Shown here piece after piece: positions 16,207 to 25,820 of a stretch of 33,224 bases of DNA. The position numbers and the translations under genes are program-made. The stretch is from Candidatus Edwardsbacteria bacterium (GTDB lineage: Bacteria; Edwardsbacteria; AC1; EtOH8), in the NCBI GenBank assembly GCA_018821925.1, contig JAHJLF010000007.1:1-33224 (forward strand), written 5' to 3'. Within the stretch, counting starts at the first letter, position 1. Every line of letters begins with the position of its first letter. The notes below the pieces were generated by a model. It was not told the DNA's origin. It saw only the letters and a list, made by a program, of their open reading frames with translations, and made no database searches.

Positions 16207-18678
16207 ATGAAAAAATTACTGATAGCTGTAGCTATTATATCAACGGCATTTAGTTCCGTATCAGCAGTCGAACTTTTCCCCGGAGTGACGGGCCGTCCGC
16301 TGATAGATTCCTTGCGGAAATATTATAAAACGGCCACGGTATTAGGATACGATGGCGCCCGGGATAAGATGTACGGGGAGATAGATATTCAGGAGGACAG
16401 CCTTACCTGTGTCTATACGGGCTTTACCATGCATGGTGGTCCTACGGCTGATCCTACCGCTTGGGCGTATGATAACGCTGCCGGAATAAATTGCGAACAT
16501 ACTTGGGCGCAGTTTTATCTTGACTCCACCAAGACCGAATCTGATATGCACCATTTGTTCCCTACGGAATGCGATGTCAATTCTTCTCGCGGAAATTTGC
16601 CCTTTGGGGAGAGCATCGACAATCAGACTACCGAATGGTATCGTTACGAGGATGTATTAACCAGCATTCCCGGCTCCAATATTAACGAATATAGTGAGCG
16701 CTTGGTCAATGTAAAATTTGAGGCTAGAGAAATTCAAAAAGGCAATACTGCCCGGGCCATGTTCTACGTGCTGACCATGTACCAGTTGGGCGACACCTCG
16801 GATGCCTGGTGGACCGGCCAGAAGTACGACCTGCGGAACTGGCATACTATAGATCCCTCCGATTCCACCGAGAAGAGCCGGACCTGGAAGATCGCCGCCT
16901 ATCAGCAGAACAAGCCCAACCCCTTCGTGATCGACAGCTCCCTGGTGGATCGTTGTTATTTCCCGGAATACTGGAACACCAGCGTTTATTTCGCTTCTGT
17001 TGCAATCACCAAGACCGAAGGCGACGCTCCCTTTAACATCGCCGTGTCCATTGCCATTCCCAGCGCCGGCAGCGCCACCTCTGTCCAGGTGGTGCTTACC
17101 GGAGGAACCGGCACGGTGGCGGACATCAACGATTACACCACCCAAACCCTGACCTTTCCGGCCGGCTCATCGGCCAATCAAAACGCCGTCATTACCATCA
17201 CCGATGACGCCTTGGTGGAAGGCACCGAGACCCTGATCTTTAAACTGCGCAATGTCTCCGGCGGGACCAGCGCCGCCATCGGCGCCGACAGCGTCTTCAT
17301 CCTGACCCTGGGCGACAATGACGATGTCACGGCCCCGGTGATCACCTCCGGCCCGACGGTCACCGGCATCACTTCGTCTACGGCCACAATCAGCTGGACC
17401 ACAGACGAGGCCTCCAATTCCTGGGTTTACTACGGCCTGACCACATCGTATAGCGATACCGCCAAGAATGAAAGCGACGTCACTAACCATTCCGTCGGCC
17501 TATCCGGGCTGTCGGCCTCCACCAACTATCACTACAAAGTGTCGTCCACCGATCCCATGAACAACGGGCCTACCTATTCCGGGGACAATACATTCACCAC
17601 AACAGCTACCGGTGGTTATACGGTAGTGATCAGCGAGGTCAACGAACAGCGGTCTTCTTTGACGGGCTTTTCCAATGAATATGTTGAACTATTCAATAAT
17701 ACAGCTTCGGCTATCAATTTGAACAGTTGGACTTTAAGGCAATATAATTCGACATTAACCACTACTTTTACGTCATCTGATATAATACCGGCAGGTGGAT
17801 ATTTTGTTGTGGTAAGGTCCGATACTGCCAACTGGTTAAACTATTATTCCATTTTATATAATAAGGTTGGATTACTAACATTAAATGGATCAGAGATATT
17901 CAGCCTTCATGATGCAGGGGGCACTTTAATAGATTCCACCATGACTTTTGGGTTATCTTATTGGTGCCAGTACCGCACTCGTCCGTTTTCCAGCGGGATC
18001 CTGTCAGCCAGCTGGTACGGAGACGCAGCTAACAGCACCAGCGCCACCTACGGCACCCCCGGCGGGGCCAACCCCAACGATCCTTTGGGCGTGGAGCTGG
18101 CCTATTTCACCGCATTGGGCGAGCCGGGCCAGATCACCCTTAAATGGACCACCGCCAGTGAGATCAACAGTTACCAATGGCAGATCTGGCGGTCGCTGGA
18201 TTCCTTGAATTATTACCAGCTAATGATCTCCCTGCCGACGGCCGGCACCAGCAACGAGATCCACAATTACGGCTGGATCGATAAGAATGTCTTTGCTGGG
18301 GTTGATTATTACTACCGTTTGCTGGAGAAGGACGTCAATGGGGACACAGCCGTTTACGGACCGGTAAGGGCCGCTGCAACGCCTAGTATTTCCGAAAATG
18401 ATCCAGGCCATTGGGTAAGTTGTAGCCCCAATCCTTTTAGAAATAATATAACTTTCCGATACAATTTATCCCAGCCTGGCCCGGTTAAGCTGGATATCTA
18501 TAACATATCCGGTCAATTGGTAAAATCATTCTTCGAAAACAATGGCCAGGCCGGGCAGAACTATTTCGATTGGAACGGCCGGGGCGAGGGCGGAAAGGCC
18601 TGTCCGGCGGGGATATATTTCTTTAGATTAACTGCAAACGGGATAAACCAAAACGGCAGAGTAATTTTAATAAAGTAA
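16207..18678 (+). CDS. Secreted endonuclease I-like protein with Calx-beta, Fn3-like, LTD and T9SS-type C-terminal domains
   Basis: The 823-residue protein has a signal peptide (about residues 1-20, ending SVSA). The first domain (about 30-250) matches the Endonuclease_1 family of secreted metal-dependent DNA/RNA nucleases: NCEHTW (95-100), DMHHLFPTECDVNSSRGNLP (113-132), then EAREIQKGNTARAMFY. A Calx-beta domain follows (about 255-372), then an Fn3-like domain (about 378-465, LSASTNYHYKVSSTD) and a lamin-tail domain (about 470-610, VVISEVNEQRSS). The last 200 residues hold a beta-rich module (ELAYFTALGE...) and a T9SS type A/FlgD-like sorting domain with SPNPFRNN near 740, ending GIYFFRLTANG. 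It is likely exported and surface-bound, scavenging nucleic acid. A strong promoter precedes it and the next gene begins 30 bases later. Confidence 0.92.
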   Translation: MKKLLIAVAIISTAFSSVSAVELFPGVTGRPLIDSLRKYYKTATVLGYDGARDKMYGEIDIQEDSLTCVYTGFTMHGGPTADPTAWAYDNAAGINCEHTWAQFYLDSTKTESDMHHLFPTECDVNSSRGNLPFGESIDNQTTEWYRYEDVLTSIPGSNINEYSERLVNVKFEAREIQKGNTARAMFYVLTMYQLGDTSDAWWTGQKYDLRNWHTIDPSDSTEKSRTWKIAAYQQNKPNPFVIDSSLVDRCYFPEYWNTSVYFASVAITKTEGDAPFNIAVSIAIPSAGSATSVQVVLTGGTGTVADINDYTTQTLTFPAGSSANQNAVITITDDALVEGTETLIFKLRNVSGGTSAAIGADSVFILTLGDNDDVTAPVITSGPTVTGITSSTATISWTTDEASNSWVYYGLTTSYSDTAKNESDVTNHSVGLSGLSASTNYHYKVSSTDPMNNGPTYSGDNTFTTTATGGYTVVISEVNEQRSSLTGFSNEYVELFNNTASAINLNSWTLRQYNSTLTTTFTSSDIIPAGGYFVVVRSDTANWLNYYSILYNKVGLLTLNGSEIFSLHDAGGTLIDSTMTFGLSYWCQYRTRPFSSGILSASWYGDAANSTSATYGTPGGANPNDPLGVELAYFTALGEPGQITLKWTTASEINSYQWQIWRSLDSLNYYQLMISLPTAGTSNEIHNYGWIDKNVFAGVDYYYRLLEKDVNGDTAVYGPVRAAATPSISENDPGHWVSCSPNPFRNNITFRYNLSQPGPVKLDIYNISGQLVKSFFENNGQAGQNYFDWNGRGEGGKACPAGIYFFRLTANGINQNGRVILIK

Positions 18679-18708
18679 AAATAAATATAATATCTTGGAG
18701 ACCATGAA

Positions 18709-21700
18709 ATGAGAAAGTATGCGGTAATAACCATATTGGGCATTTTGATGTTAACATCATTTGCTCAAGGGCAATTGCTGGTCGACAATTTCGATTACAC
18801 TGCCGGAACCAATCTGACCGATAATGGGTGGACTGCTCATAGCAGCGGAGGTACAAATCCCATCACGGTATCCTCAGGCGGCCTTACATATACCGATTAT
18901 GCCTCCTCCGGCATCGGCAACGCAGCCTTGGTGGACAGCACCGGAGAGGATGTGAGCCGCACTTTTGATTTGGGCATCACTAGCGGATCGGTTTATGCGT
19001 CATTTCTGGTCAATGTGGGGTCGGGCGGTGCTCCAACGGGATATTTCCTGCATTTGGGTCCCAATCCGATCGGAACGACCTTTTTGGCCAGGGTCAACGT
19101 AATGAACGATGCCGGGAGCAATCTCGAATTTGGGTTGCAAAAAACTACCGAGACGGCCGTCTACACAGATAACAATTATTCCTACGGCACCACATATCTG
19201 GTTGTCCTGAAATACACGTTTTATTCTGGATCGACCACTAACGACAGCCTGTGCCTGTATGTGATGTCATCGGGGGCCCCGTCCTCGGAACCGGCCACCC
19301 CTACCATCGGCCCCATAGGTGCCGCAGGAGCCGATGCCGCCGAGCTGGGCACCATCGCTCTGCGGCAGTATAACGCCGCCCAGAGGATCACGGTGGACGG
19401 TATTCGGGTCGGCACTTCATGGACGGACATTGTTCCGGCCGTATCAGGCGGTTCCGATGTCAGCGCCGGTGCTGGCTCCGAGCCGGCCTCCATCTCGTCC
19501 CTGCTGGACACCGATGCCGAGAAGGTGCTCAATTTCGATTTCCGGGTCAAGGATGACTCCACCGGTGGCGATGCCCTTAATACACTGATAGATAAGATCG
19601 TCATCACCAAGGGCACCGGCAACGATATCTCCGACTGGAGCGGCATCATAGCCGGGGTCAAGCTGTTCGACGGATCGGCCGATTCGGCCTCGGGCACGGT
19701 CTATGCCGACAGCATCGTCTTCTCGGGGATAGATCATTCCTCTGGCAGGCTGGGAGAGGTGACCGACAACGGCAGTAAGACCTACCATCTGAAAATATGG
19801 CTGAAGGGCGACCTGGGCTCGTTTCAAGCCACCATAGACAACAGCAATCTGGCCTTCAAGGTGGACCGGACCAGCTTTACCGTGGACGCCGCCGGCACAC
19901 CATTTGCCAGCGGAGCAGGCACTGCGGTAGAATCCGGGGCATCTAATAATGCAGTCACCGTGGCCGCCACCAGGCTGAACATTGCCTCGGAACCACCGGC
20001 CTCGGTGGATGTCAGTGTTGACTTCGGATTATCTGTTGAGGCCGCCGATGGCAACGGCAACCGCGACCTGGACGCTGCCAACAGCGTCACTTTGACCCTG
20101 CTGGGCGGGATGGGAAATCTGACCTCGGCCACCGGCCTTACCCAGAATCTGGCTTCGGGTTTAAGGGCCTGGAGCGATCTGCAGTATGACCTGGCCGAAG
20201 GCGGGTTGACGATAGAGGCCGCTGCCTCCGGCCTGGTTCCTGACACCACCATAAGCTTTGCCGCCATCGGTGGGGCGCCCAGCGTTCAGGCCAGCAATAT
20301 AGTCTTCAGCGAGGTCTCAGAGAATCAATTGATTATCAGCTGGACCAACGGCAATGGCAGCGCCCGGATGGTGTTGGTCCAACAGGGGAGCCCGGTGGAC
20401 GCCGATCCGGTGGACGGCAACAGCTATTTCCCCAGCTCTACTTACGGCATGGGGCAGCAGATCGGAACCGGCAATTATACAGTCTTTTCCTCCTCCGGCA
20501 ACTGCGACACCATCCTGGGACTGGCTCCCAACACCACTTATCATTTTGCGGTCTATGAATACAATGGTTCGGGGGGCACCGAGAATTATCTTACTTTAAA
20601 CCCGGCAGTCGACAGCCAGCTCACCACCGAGCATTTCGACGCCGGAGATTACCGGTCGCTGAAGACCGGGATCTGGACGGATATTTCGTCATGGGAGACC
20701 TATAACGGAACAATCTGGGGTGCCGCCAGCCAGCCGCCGTGCTCTACCAACAATATCATCATCAGGGCCATTGATACCGTTACCGTCGACGCCGAGGCTT
20801 CGTGCAAGAACGCCATCTTCCTGGGGGCTAATTACGGAACCAGGCTGGATATCAGCGACTACACACTCTCGGTCCACGGAATGCTCAATGCCGACGGCGT
20901 CACTCTTAATGATTACTTGATACGTTGCAACTCCGGCCGGCTTAAATTTGTGGGCAGCGCCCGGGCGCTATTCGGAGAGAACTGGGGAGCCTACGGCACC
21001 AGATGGCGGATGGAGGTGGCCCTGGCCTCTGGCGACACCGGAACATCCTCCAAGAACGTAAAGGCTTCCGATATCATCATATCCTCCGGCGTTTTCAAGG
21101 GCGGGGATGTCCGGGCGGATTCGGGAGCAGTATTAACCGGAACTATGTCAATTGCTGCGGGGTCATCGCTTATAGCCCAAAGAGTTTCCCGTACATCCAC
21201 TGCTACGGTTCCCTGCCGGAAAATAGTGGTTGATGGCGTTCTGCAACTAACGGGATCCAATGTTTCAGCCGATAGTATTTTTGTTAACAACGGAGCCTAT
21301 CTGCGAAGTTCCTCGGCCACCGGGCAGATCGTGACTGGTGTTCTGCAGTATGCCGGCGGGTCCACCCTGGAATATGCCGGAACATCCGCTCAGCATACCA
21401 GGCAGGAGTTGCAGGAGACCATGCCCAATATCGTCATAAACAACACCAGCGGCGTAACCATGGACACCACCACCACCGTCGTAAATTCATTGACCCTGGA
21501 TAACGGAAACCTGAACACCGGGATCGACTCGCTGATCCTGGGTTCCAGCGCCACTCTGAGCGGAGAGCAGGCAGGGCGTTATGTGATCGGAAAGCTTTTG
21601 ACATCAAGAACGGTGGGCACCGGGAGCTCCAGCTTCGGGGGGATTGGCGTGTCGCTCAATTCGGGCGCTGATGATCTGGGAACGGTCAATGTTCGTCGTA

Positions 21701-22584
21701 TATCCGGACCGGCCGGAGTTGTGGTGGCCAGTATTACCGGTGCTAATGCCGATACAGGTATTACCCGCCGCTGGAACCTCACCTCTGACAATCCGCCGTC
21801 AGGCGGAAGAAGCCTGACGCTGTCATGGGTATCCGACGACGACAACGGACGGGACCTGACCTCTGCCCAGCTGTGGAAAAGCCTGGACGGTGGGAGCACC
21901 TGGACCGTGGCTTTTTCTCCGCACGACGTTTCATCCAGCCGTTCTATTACCGAAAGCGTGACCTCCTTCTCGGCCTGGACGGTCAGCGATGCCGCCAATC
22001 CGCTGCCGGTACAACTGGCATCATTTACTGGAGCAGTGGAGAACAGGAAGGTGCTTCTTAAGTGGATCACATCCTATGAGGCAGCCACCGATAGCTGGAA
22101 GATAGAGAGATCGACTCTCTCGGGAGGCCCGTATCATTTATCTGGCGAGATCGAAGCCTACGGCCAGCCGCACCAGTATCAATGGATCGATAACAGCGCC
22201 GGATACAATACTCAATATTATTACCGTCTGGCCCAGATCGATACCGATGGTAAGATCGTTTATTACGGGCCGGTGATGGTGGCCAGCGGAGCGCCGGCGT
22301 TTTCTGTCTCCCGACTTCTTTTCTGCGGCCCCAGCCCGTTCAGATCTTCTGCCAGAATATCCTACCAGGTGGGCCAAGGCAATGCCGAGGTCAATCTGAC
22401 TGTCTACAATATCGTCGGGCAGGCCGTTCACAGCAGATATTTGGGGGACAAGGCCTCAGGCAGTTATGAAACCAACTGGGACGGCTCCGATGACCGGGGG
22501 CGCAAATTATCCACCGGGGTATATTTTGTCAACCTAAAGATCGGCCAATCCAATTTTATGAAGAGACTAACCCTGCTGAGATAA
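18709..22584 (+). CDS. Large secreted surface protein with Fn3, Ig-like and T9SS-type C-terminal domains
   Basis: The 1,291-residue protein has a signal peptide (about 1-21, ending FAQG). A Gly/Ser/Thr-rich lectin-like beta domain follows (about 25-245), then beta modules (to about 410) and an Ig-like invasin-type domain (about 425-515, DVSVDFGLSVEAADGNGNRD). An Fn3 domain (about 525-640, NTTYHFAVYEYNG) precedes a repetitive beta-strand region that looks like a parallel beta-helix (about 645-1000). The end repeats the plan of the upstream protein: VQLASFTGAVENRKVLLKW (near 1100) and a T9SS type A/FlgD-like domain from about 1205 (GPSPFRSSARISY, ending STGVYFVNLKIG). No catalytic motif is visible; adhesion or polymer binding is possible. 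GGAG lies 8 bases before the ATG. It probably shares a transcript with the nuclease and ends at the terminator at 22601. Confidence 0.88.
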   Translation: MRKYAVITILGILMLTSFAQGQLLVDNFDYTAGTNLTDNGWTAHSSGGTNPITVSSGGLTYTDYASSGIGNAALVDSTGEDVSRTFDLGITSGSVYASFLVNVGSGGAPTGYFLHLGPNPIGTTFLARVNVMNDAGSNLEFGLQKTTETAVYTDNNYSYGTTYLVVLKYTFYSGSTTNDSLCLYVMSSGAPSSEPATPTIGPIGAAGADAAELGTIALRQYNAAQRITVDGIRVGTSWTDIVPAVSGGSDVSAGAGSEPASISSLLDTDAEKVLNFDFRVKDDSTGGDALNTLIDKIVITKGTGNDISDWSGIIAGVKLFDGSADSASGTVYADSIVFSGIDHSSGRLGEVTDNGSKTYHLKIWLKGDLGSFQATIDNSNLAFKVDRTSFTVDAAGTPFASGAGTAVESGASNNAVTVAATRLNIASEPPASVDVSVDFGLSVEAADGNGNRDLDAANSVTLTLLGGMGNLTSATGLTQNLASGLRAWSDLQYDLAEGGLTIEAAASGLVPDTTISFAAIGGAPSVQASNIVFSEVSENQLIISWTNGNGSARMVLVQQGSPVDADPVDGNSYFPSSTYGMGQQIGTGNYTVFSSSGNCDTILGLAPNTTYHFAVYEYNGSGGTENYLTLNPAVDSQLTTEHFDAGDYRSLKTGIWTDISSWETYNGTIWGAASQPPCSTNNIIIRAIDTVTVDAEASCKNAIFLGANYGTRLDISDYTLSVHGMLNADGVTLNDYLIRCNSGRLKFVGSARALFGENWGAYGTRWRMEVALASGDTGTSSKNVKASDIIISSGVFKGGDVRADSGAVLTGTMSIAAGSSLIAQRVSRTSTATVPCRKIVVDGVLQLTGSNVSADSIFVNNGAYLRSSSATGQIVTGVLQYAGGSTLEYAGTSAQHTRQELQETMPNIVINNTSGVTMDTTTTVVNSLTLDNGNLNTGIDSLILGSSATLSGEQAGRYVIGKLLTSRTVGTGSSSFGGIGVSLNSGADDLGTVNVRRISGPAGVVVASITGANADTGITRRWNLTSDNPPSGGRSLTLSWVSDDDNGRDLTSAQLWKSLDGGSTWTVAFSPHDVSSSRSITESVTSFSAWTVSDAANPLPVQLASFTGAVENRKVLLKWITSYEAATDSWKIERSTLSGGPYHLSGEIEAYGQPHQYQWIDNSAGYNTQYYYRLAQIDTDGKIVYYGPVMVASGAPAFSVSRLLFCGPSPFRSSARISYQVGQGNAEVNLTVYNIVGQAVHSRYLGDKASGSYETNWDGSDDRGRKLSTGVYFVNLKIGQSNFMKRLTLLR

Positions 22585-22600
22585 TTCGCTATTTAATTAG

Positions 22601-22632
22601 AAAAAAGGGACAGGCTTGGCCTGTCCCTTTTT
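22601..22632. terminator. Bidirectional Rho-independent terminator
   Basis: GGGACAGGC (22607-22615) pairs perfectly with GCCTGTCCC (22619-22627) around a 3-base loop. It is flanked by A6 on the left and T5 on the right, so it can stop transcripts from both the surface-protein gene (+) and the beta-barrel gene (-), which converge here. Confidence 0.92.
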
Positions 22633-22644
22633 ATTATAGGTATG

Positions 22645-23847
22645 CTAAAAATAAAATCTGTATGAAGCAAAATAAACGTCTGAATACGAACCAAACTCCG
22701 ATCTAATTGCACCGACACCGCCGGAAGAAATCTCCGATCTTTTCCCCAAGCCCTTATAAAGCCCGCAGGATAGGTAACTATTCTGGGTAAGATTATATTC
22801 GAATTGTTGGTTGAAAACAACCGACCAGTCGTCAAGGTTTAAGATCGGCTGGGTGCCGGAGGACAACAGGGGAGTTATCTGGTAGTTCAACCCAGCAGAA
22901 AAATAGTTTTTCGCCATAAGGTAGACAACACCCTCGCGGTAGGGCTGTTTAATATAATTCTCACTATAAGCAGATACATTGCTTTCTCCGAAGCCGTTGA
23001 AATGATATTCCCCGAAAGCATAGGTTTTAGCGCTTAACCTGTAATCGGCTCCGGCCGATACTCTAAAGGCATCCTCGGAAGGCTCTTCAAAATCGATATA
23101 TCCGGCTTCCCACCATAATCCGGCTCCGCTCAGTGATCTGGAGGCATCAATCCCGTATAGCAAATTGTTTTTGAATTCCATCAGGGTAAAAGCCAGGTCG
23201 GTCTTGAATAAATATATTATCGATCTTAGATAGGCGGCGCTGTTTTGCGGCTTAAAATTCTTGCCAGATATATAACCCAGCCCGATCTCAGACAATGGTC
23301 CCAGCGGGTAATTTATCCTGACGGCATCTACTCCAATTCGATCCTCAGTGTCCATTTCCTGGAAACCATAGGGGGCGATCACGTCGGTGGGGTTTATAAA
23401 GCGGGCGCTGCCCCAGGCGATGGGTTGGCGGCCCACAAAGATATCGGCCCGGTTCAGGCTTAAACGAACATAAGCCCGGTCCAGATTCTGCCACAGGGAA
23501 AGATTATCGGTAGCGCTTGGAGAATCCGATAAAAGTCTCGGTTTAAAATCGCTCACCCGGTATTGCCGGGCGCTGGAAGATGCTTCTACACCGGACGCCG
23601 GGCTCTCCCAGTGAGGAGAAATTATGTAGGCCAGGTTAAGTGAAAAGTTGTCGCGGGGAAGGCAGGAAATCTTTACCCCCCAGGGATTGGTCAGCATCCA
23701 GCGATCACCGCTGCCGTCAGGCGAGTGCTGAAAGATCAGAAACGATTTGGCATAACCGCCAAATTCCAATTGCCCGGCCAAGCAGGCGGCAGGTATCAAT
23801 GTAAGTGAGATCAGAAGAATAAAACAATATTTAAAAACACGATACAT
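22645..23847 (-). CDS. Outer-membrane beta-barrel protein linked to a LolCDE-like transporter
   Basis: The 400-residue product has a signal peptide (about 1-24, ending CLAG). Alternating hydrophobic strands run throughout, and it ends in a C-terminal Phe (FASYRFYF), as outer-membrane barrels do. The segment LDRAYVRLSLNRADIFVGRQ followed by IAWGSARFINPTDVIAPY resembles porin-like proteins (DUF1302/alginate-export-like) that are often encoded with LolA-like lipoprotein-sorting proteins. It is the last gene of the five-gene minus-strand operon, 8 bases after the ATPase gene, so it probably acts as the outer-membrane partner or cargo of that transporter. The exact family is not certain. Confidence 0.75.
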   Translation of the reverse strand: MYRVFKYCFILLISLTLIPAACLAGQLEFGGYAKSFLIFQHSPDGSGDRWMLTNPWGVKISCLPRDNFSLNLAYIISPHWESPASGVEASSSARQYRVSDFKPRLLSDSPSATDNLSLWQNLDRAYVRLSLNRADIFVGRQPIAWGSARFINPTDVIAPYGFQEMDTEDRIGVDAVRINYPLGPLSEIGLGYISGKNFKPQNSAAYLRSIIYLFKTDLAFTLMEFKNNLLYGIDASRSLSGAGLWWEAGYIDFEEPSEDAFRVSAGADYRLSAKTYAFGEYHFNGFGESNVSAYSENYIKQPYREGVVYLMAKNYFSAGLNYQITPLLSSGTQPILNLDDWSVVFNQQFEYNLTQNSYLSCGLYKGLGKRSEISSGGVGAIRSEFGSYSDVYFASYRFYF

Positions 23848-23855
23848 AATACACG

Positions 23856-24560
23856 CTATTTGACCAGGTCGCTATCTATCCTGCCGTCCTTGATGGTTAT
23901 TATCCGCTCGGCTTTGTCCATCACCAGCTTGTCGTGAGTGGAGAAAACGAAGGTCATCCCCGTTTTGTGGTTCAGCTCATGCATCATCTCCATCAGGGCC
24001 TGGGCGGTTTTGGAATCCAGGTTGGCGGTGGGCTCGTCGGCCAGGATTATCGAGGGCTTGGCCACCATGGCCCTGGCCACCGCCACCCGCTGCTGCTGGC
24101 CGCCCGAAAGTTTTGGCGGCAGGCGGTCCTGGTATCCCGCCAGCCCCACCTCCTTTAATGTTTCCAAAACCCGTTGGCGCCGCTCTTCATTGGGAACGCC
24201 CTGAAGCATCATCACATATTCGACGTTCTCCTCCACCGTCAGCACCGGTATCAGATTATAGGCCTGGAAAATGAAGCCGATATTGTCCCGCCGGAAATCG
24301 GACAGTTCCTTGCCTGACATCTGCGAGATATCCCGGCCATTAAGGTGGACCTGCCCCGATGTGGGGTTGTCCAGACCTGAGATCAAATTTAAAAAAGTTG
24401 TCTTGCCCGAACCGGAGGGGCCCACCAATGCGGCGAACTCGCCGGAATTGATAGTCAGATCTATGCCGCGCACCGCCTCCACCGGCAGGCCGTTATCTTG
24501 GTAGGTTTTGACCAGTCCCTTAGCGGCCATGATGTGATCGGTATCTTTAAAGGAATTCAT
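23856..24560 (-). CDS. ABC transporter ATP-binding protein (LolD/MacB type)
   Basis: The 234-residue ATPase energises the two FtsX-like permeases encoded directly upstream. It has Walker [10 protein letters not shown], a Q-loop [10 protein letters not shown], signature LSGGQQQR and Walker [14 protein letters not shown] with the switch His in FVFSTHD. These are typical of the LolD/MacB/FtsE group, which extracts or moves substrates at the inner membrane without classic import. I chose the ATG at 24560 because GGGGA precedes it; a TTG four codons upstream is the alternative. Spacing to its neighbours is 18 and 8 bases, so this is a tight operon. Confidence 0.95.
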   Translation of the reverse strand: MNSFKDTDHIMAAKGLVKTYQDNGLPVEAVRGIDLTINSGEFAALVGPSGSGKTTFLNLISGLDNPTSGQVHLNGRDISQMSGKELSDFRRDNIGFIFQAYNLIPVLTVEENVEYVMMLQGVPNEERRQRVLETLKEVGLAGYQDRLPPKLSGGQQQRVAVARAMVAKPSIILADEPTANLDSKTAQALMEMMHELNHKTGMTFVFSTHDKLVMDKAERIITIKDGRIDSDLVK

Positions 24561-24578
24561 AATTTCCCCCAATGCTAG

Positions 24579-25811
24579 TTAAAAACTTTTTCGCATGGCC
24601 GTGGCCGGTTGTATCCGGGCGGCGTGCACTGCCGGATAGATGCCGATGACCAGAGTGAACAGAAAGACCCAAATGGGGTATGTGATGTACTGCTTTATTT
24701 GGAATTCGGGGCGGATCGACTCATTGAAGGTGAGTCCGTAGAATTCAGCCCCGGCGTAATTGATCCCGACGGCCGCCAGGATGAGAGTGCTGGCCAGCCC
24801 CAGTAAGGCTCCCACTATGATGCTGATGACTGCCAGCGATCCGGCCTCGAACAGGATCAGCTTGGAGATGCCCAAAGCCCTGGTGCCCAGGGCCCGCAGC
24901 ACCCCGAACTCGAACATTCGCTCGAAGATGGACATGAACAGGGTGTTCAGTATCACGAAGGCCACCAGCCCTATCAGTATCACGGCCATTATGGCGGTGC
25001 TGACCTGCGACATGTCTATCATCGATTTTATCTGGGGCATCAGCTGTATCCATGAGAGGGCTTCGTTGCCGTTGGCGGAAAAATGCTTCCAAAATGGAAG
25101 CTGCAGGTTCTCGCTGGCTTTGGCGTCTTTGAATTTTATGGCGATCTGGTGGATGTTATCGCCCAGCCCCAACATCTTTTGGGCCCGGCTCAGGCGAATG
25201 AAGGCCAGCCCCGAGTTCATGCTGCGGTCCTTCATGTCGTAGATGCCCGATATGCGGAACATCTCCTGCGACAGGTCCCCACTGTGGGCCTGGGACACGG
25301 TCAGCACGATCCGGTCTCCCAGTTCAACTTCCAGTATCTCGGCCAGTTTTATGCCCAGCACTATCTCACGGTTGTCATCGCCGGTAAAGTAATCTCCCTG
25401 CACCACGGCTTCGTCGATCTTGGTTAAGTGCTTTTCCCAAGCGGGATCGATCCCGATCAGACTGACGCCGCTGACGTTGGCCGGTGAACTGATCATGGCT
25501 AAGCTCAAGACTCGCGGGGAATATTTATCAACCAGGTCGTCGTTCGATAGCTCATTCAAAATCCCCTGGGGATCGGTTATTGTCTTCTGCACATCCTGGG
25601 TCTGGCGAAAACCCGCGGCATTTATCTGGGCCTCGCCCAAAAACGAGGAGGTGGCCAGATTGACCATTACCCTGACCAGCCCGACCATAAATCCGTCGCT
25701 TAGTATCAGCGAAGCCAACCCCATGCCGATGGCCAGGCTGGAAATCAAAGTTCTCCGCTTGTTACGAAAGAGATTTCTCCAGGCTAATTTTACATATAAC
25801 ATCAAATTCAC
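24579..25811 (-). CDS. FtsX/MacB-type ABC transporter permease (second)
   Basis: The 410-residue permease has the standard LolC/E-like plan: N-terminal membrane helix after LAWRNLFRNKRRT (about 20-42), a large periplasmic domain (about 45-265) and three C-terminal helices (about 275-300, 325-350 and 370-395). The GIDPAWEKH segment in the periplasmic domain and FEFGVLRALGTR before the later helices match the family. It differs from the other permease of the operon, so the transporter is probably a heterodimer, like LolCE. It begins 9 bases after the first permease gene. Confidence 0.93.
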   Translation of the reverse strand: MNLMLYVKLAWRNLFRNKRRTLISSLAIGMGLASLILSDGFMVGLVRVMVNLATSSFLGEAQINAAGFRQTQDVQKTITDPQGILNELSNDDLVDKYSPRVLSLAMISSPANVSGVSLIGIDPAWEKHLTKIDEAVVQGDYFTGDDNREIVLGIKLAEILEVELGDRIVLTVSQAHSGDLSQEMFRISGIYDMKDRSMNSGLAFIRLSRAQKMLGLGDNIHQIAIKFKDAKASENLQLPFWKHFSANGNEALSWIQLMPQIKSMIDMSQVSTAIMAVILIGLVAFVILNTLFMSIFERMFEFGVLRALGTRALGISKLILFEAGSLAVISIIVGALLGLASTLILAAVGINYAGAEFYGLTFNESIRPEFQIKQYITYPIWVFLFTLVIGIYPAVHAARIQPATAMRKSF

Positions 25812-25820
25812 GCCTTATTT

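Noticed and set aside
18704-18712. A minimal ATG-AAA-TGA ORF just before the 1,291-codon gene, overlapping its start.
   Set aside because: The GGAG is only 3 bases from this ATG but 8 from the ATG at 18709, so the downstream start fits better; the mini-ORF is likely chance.
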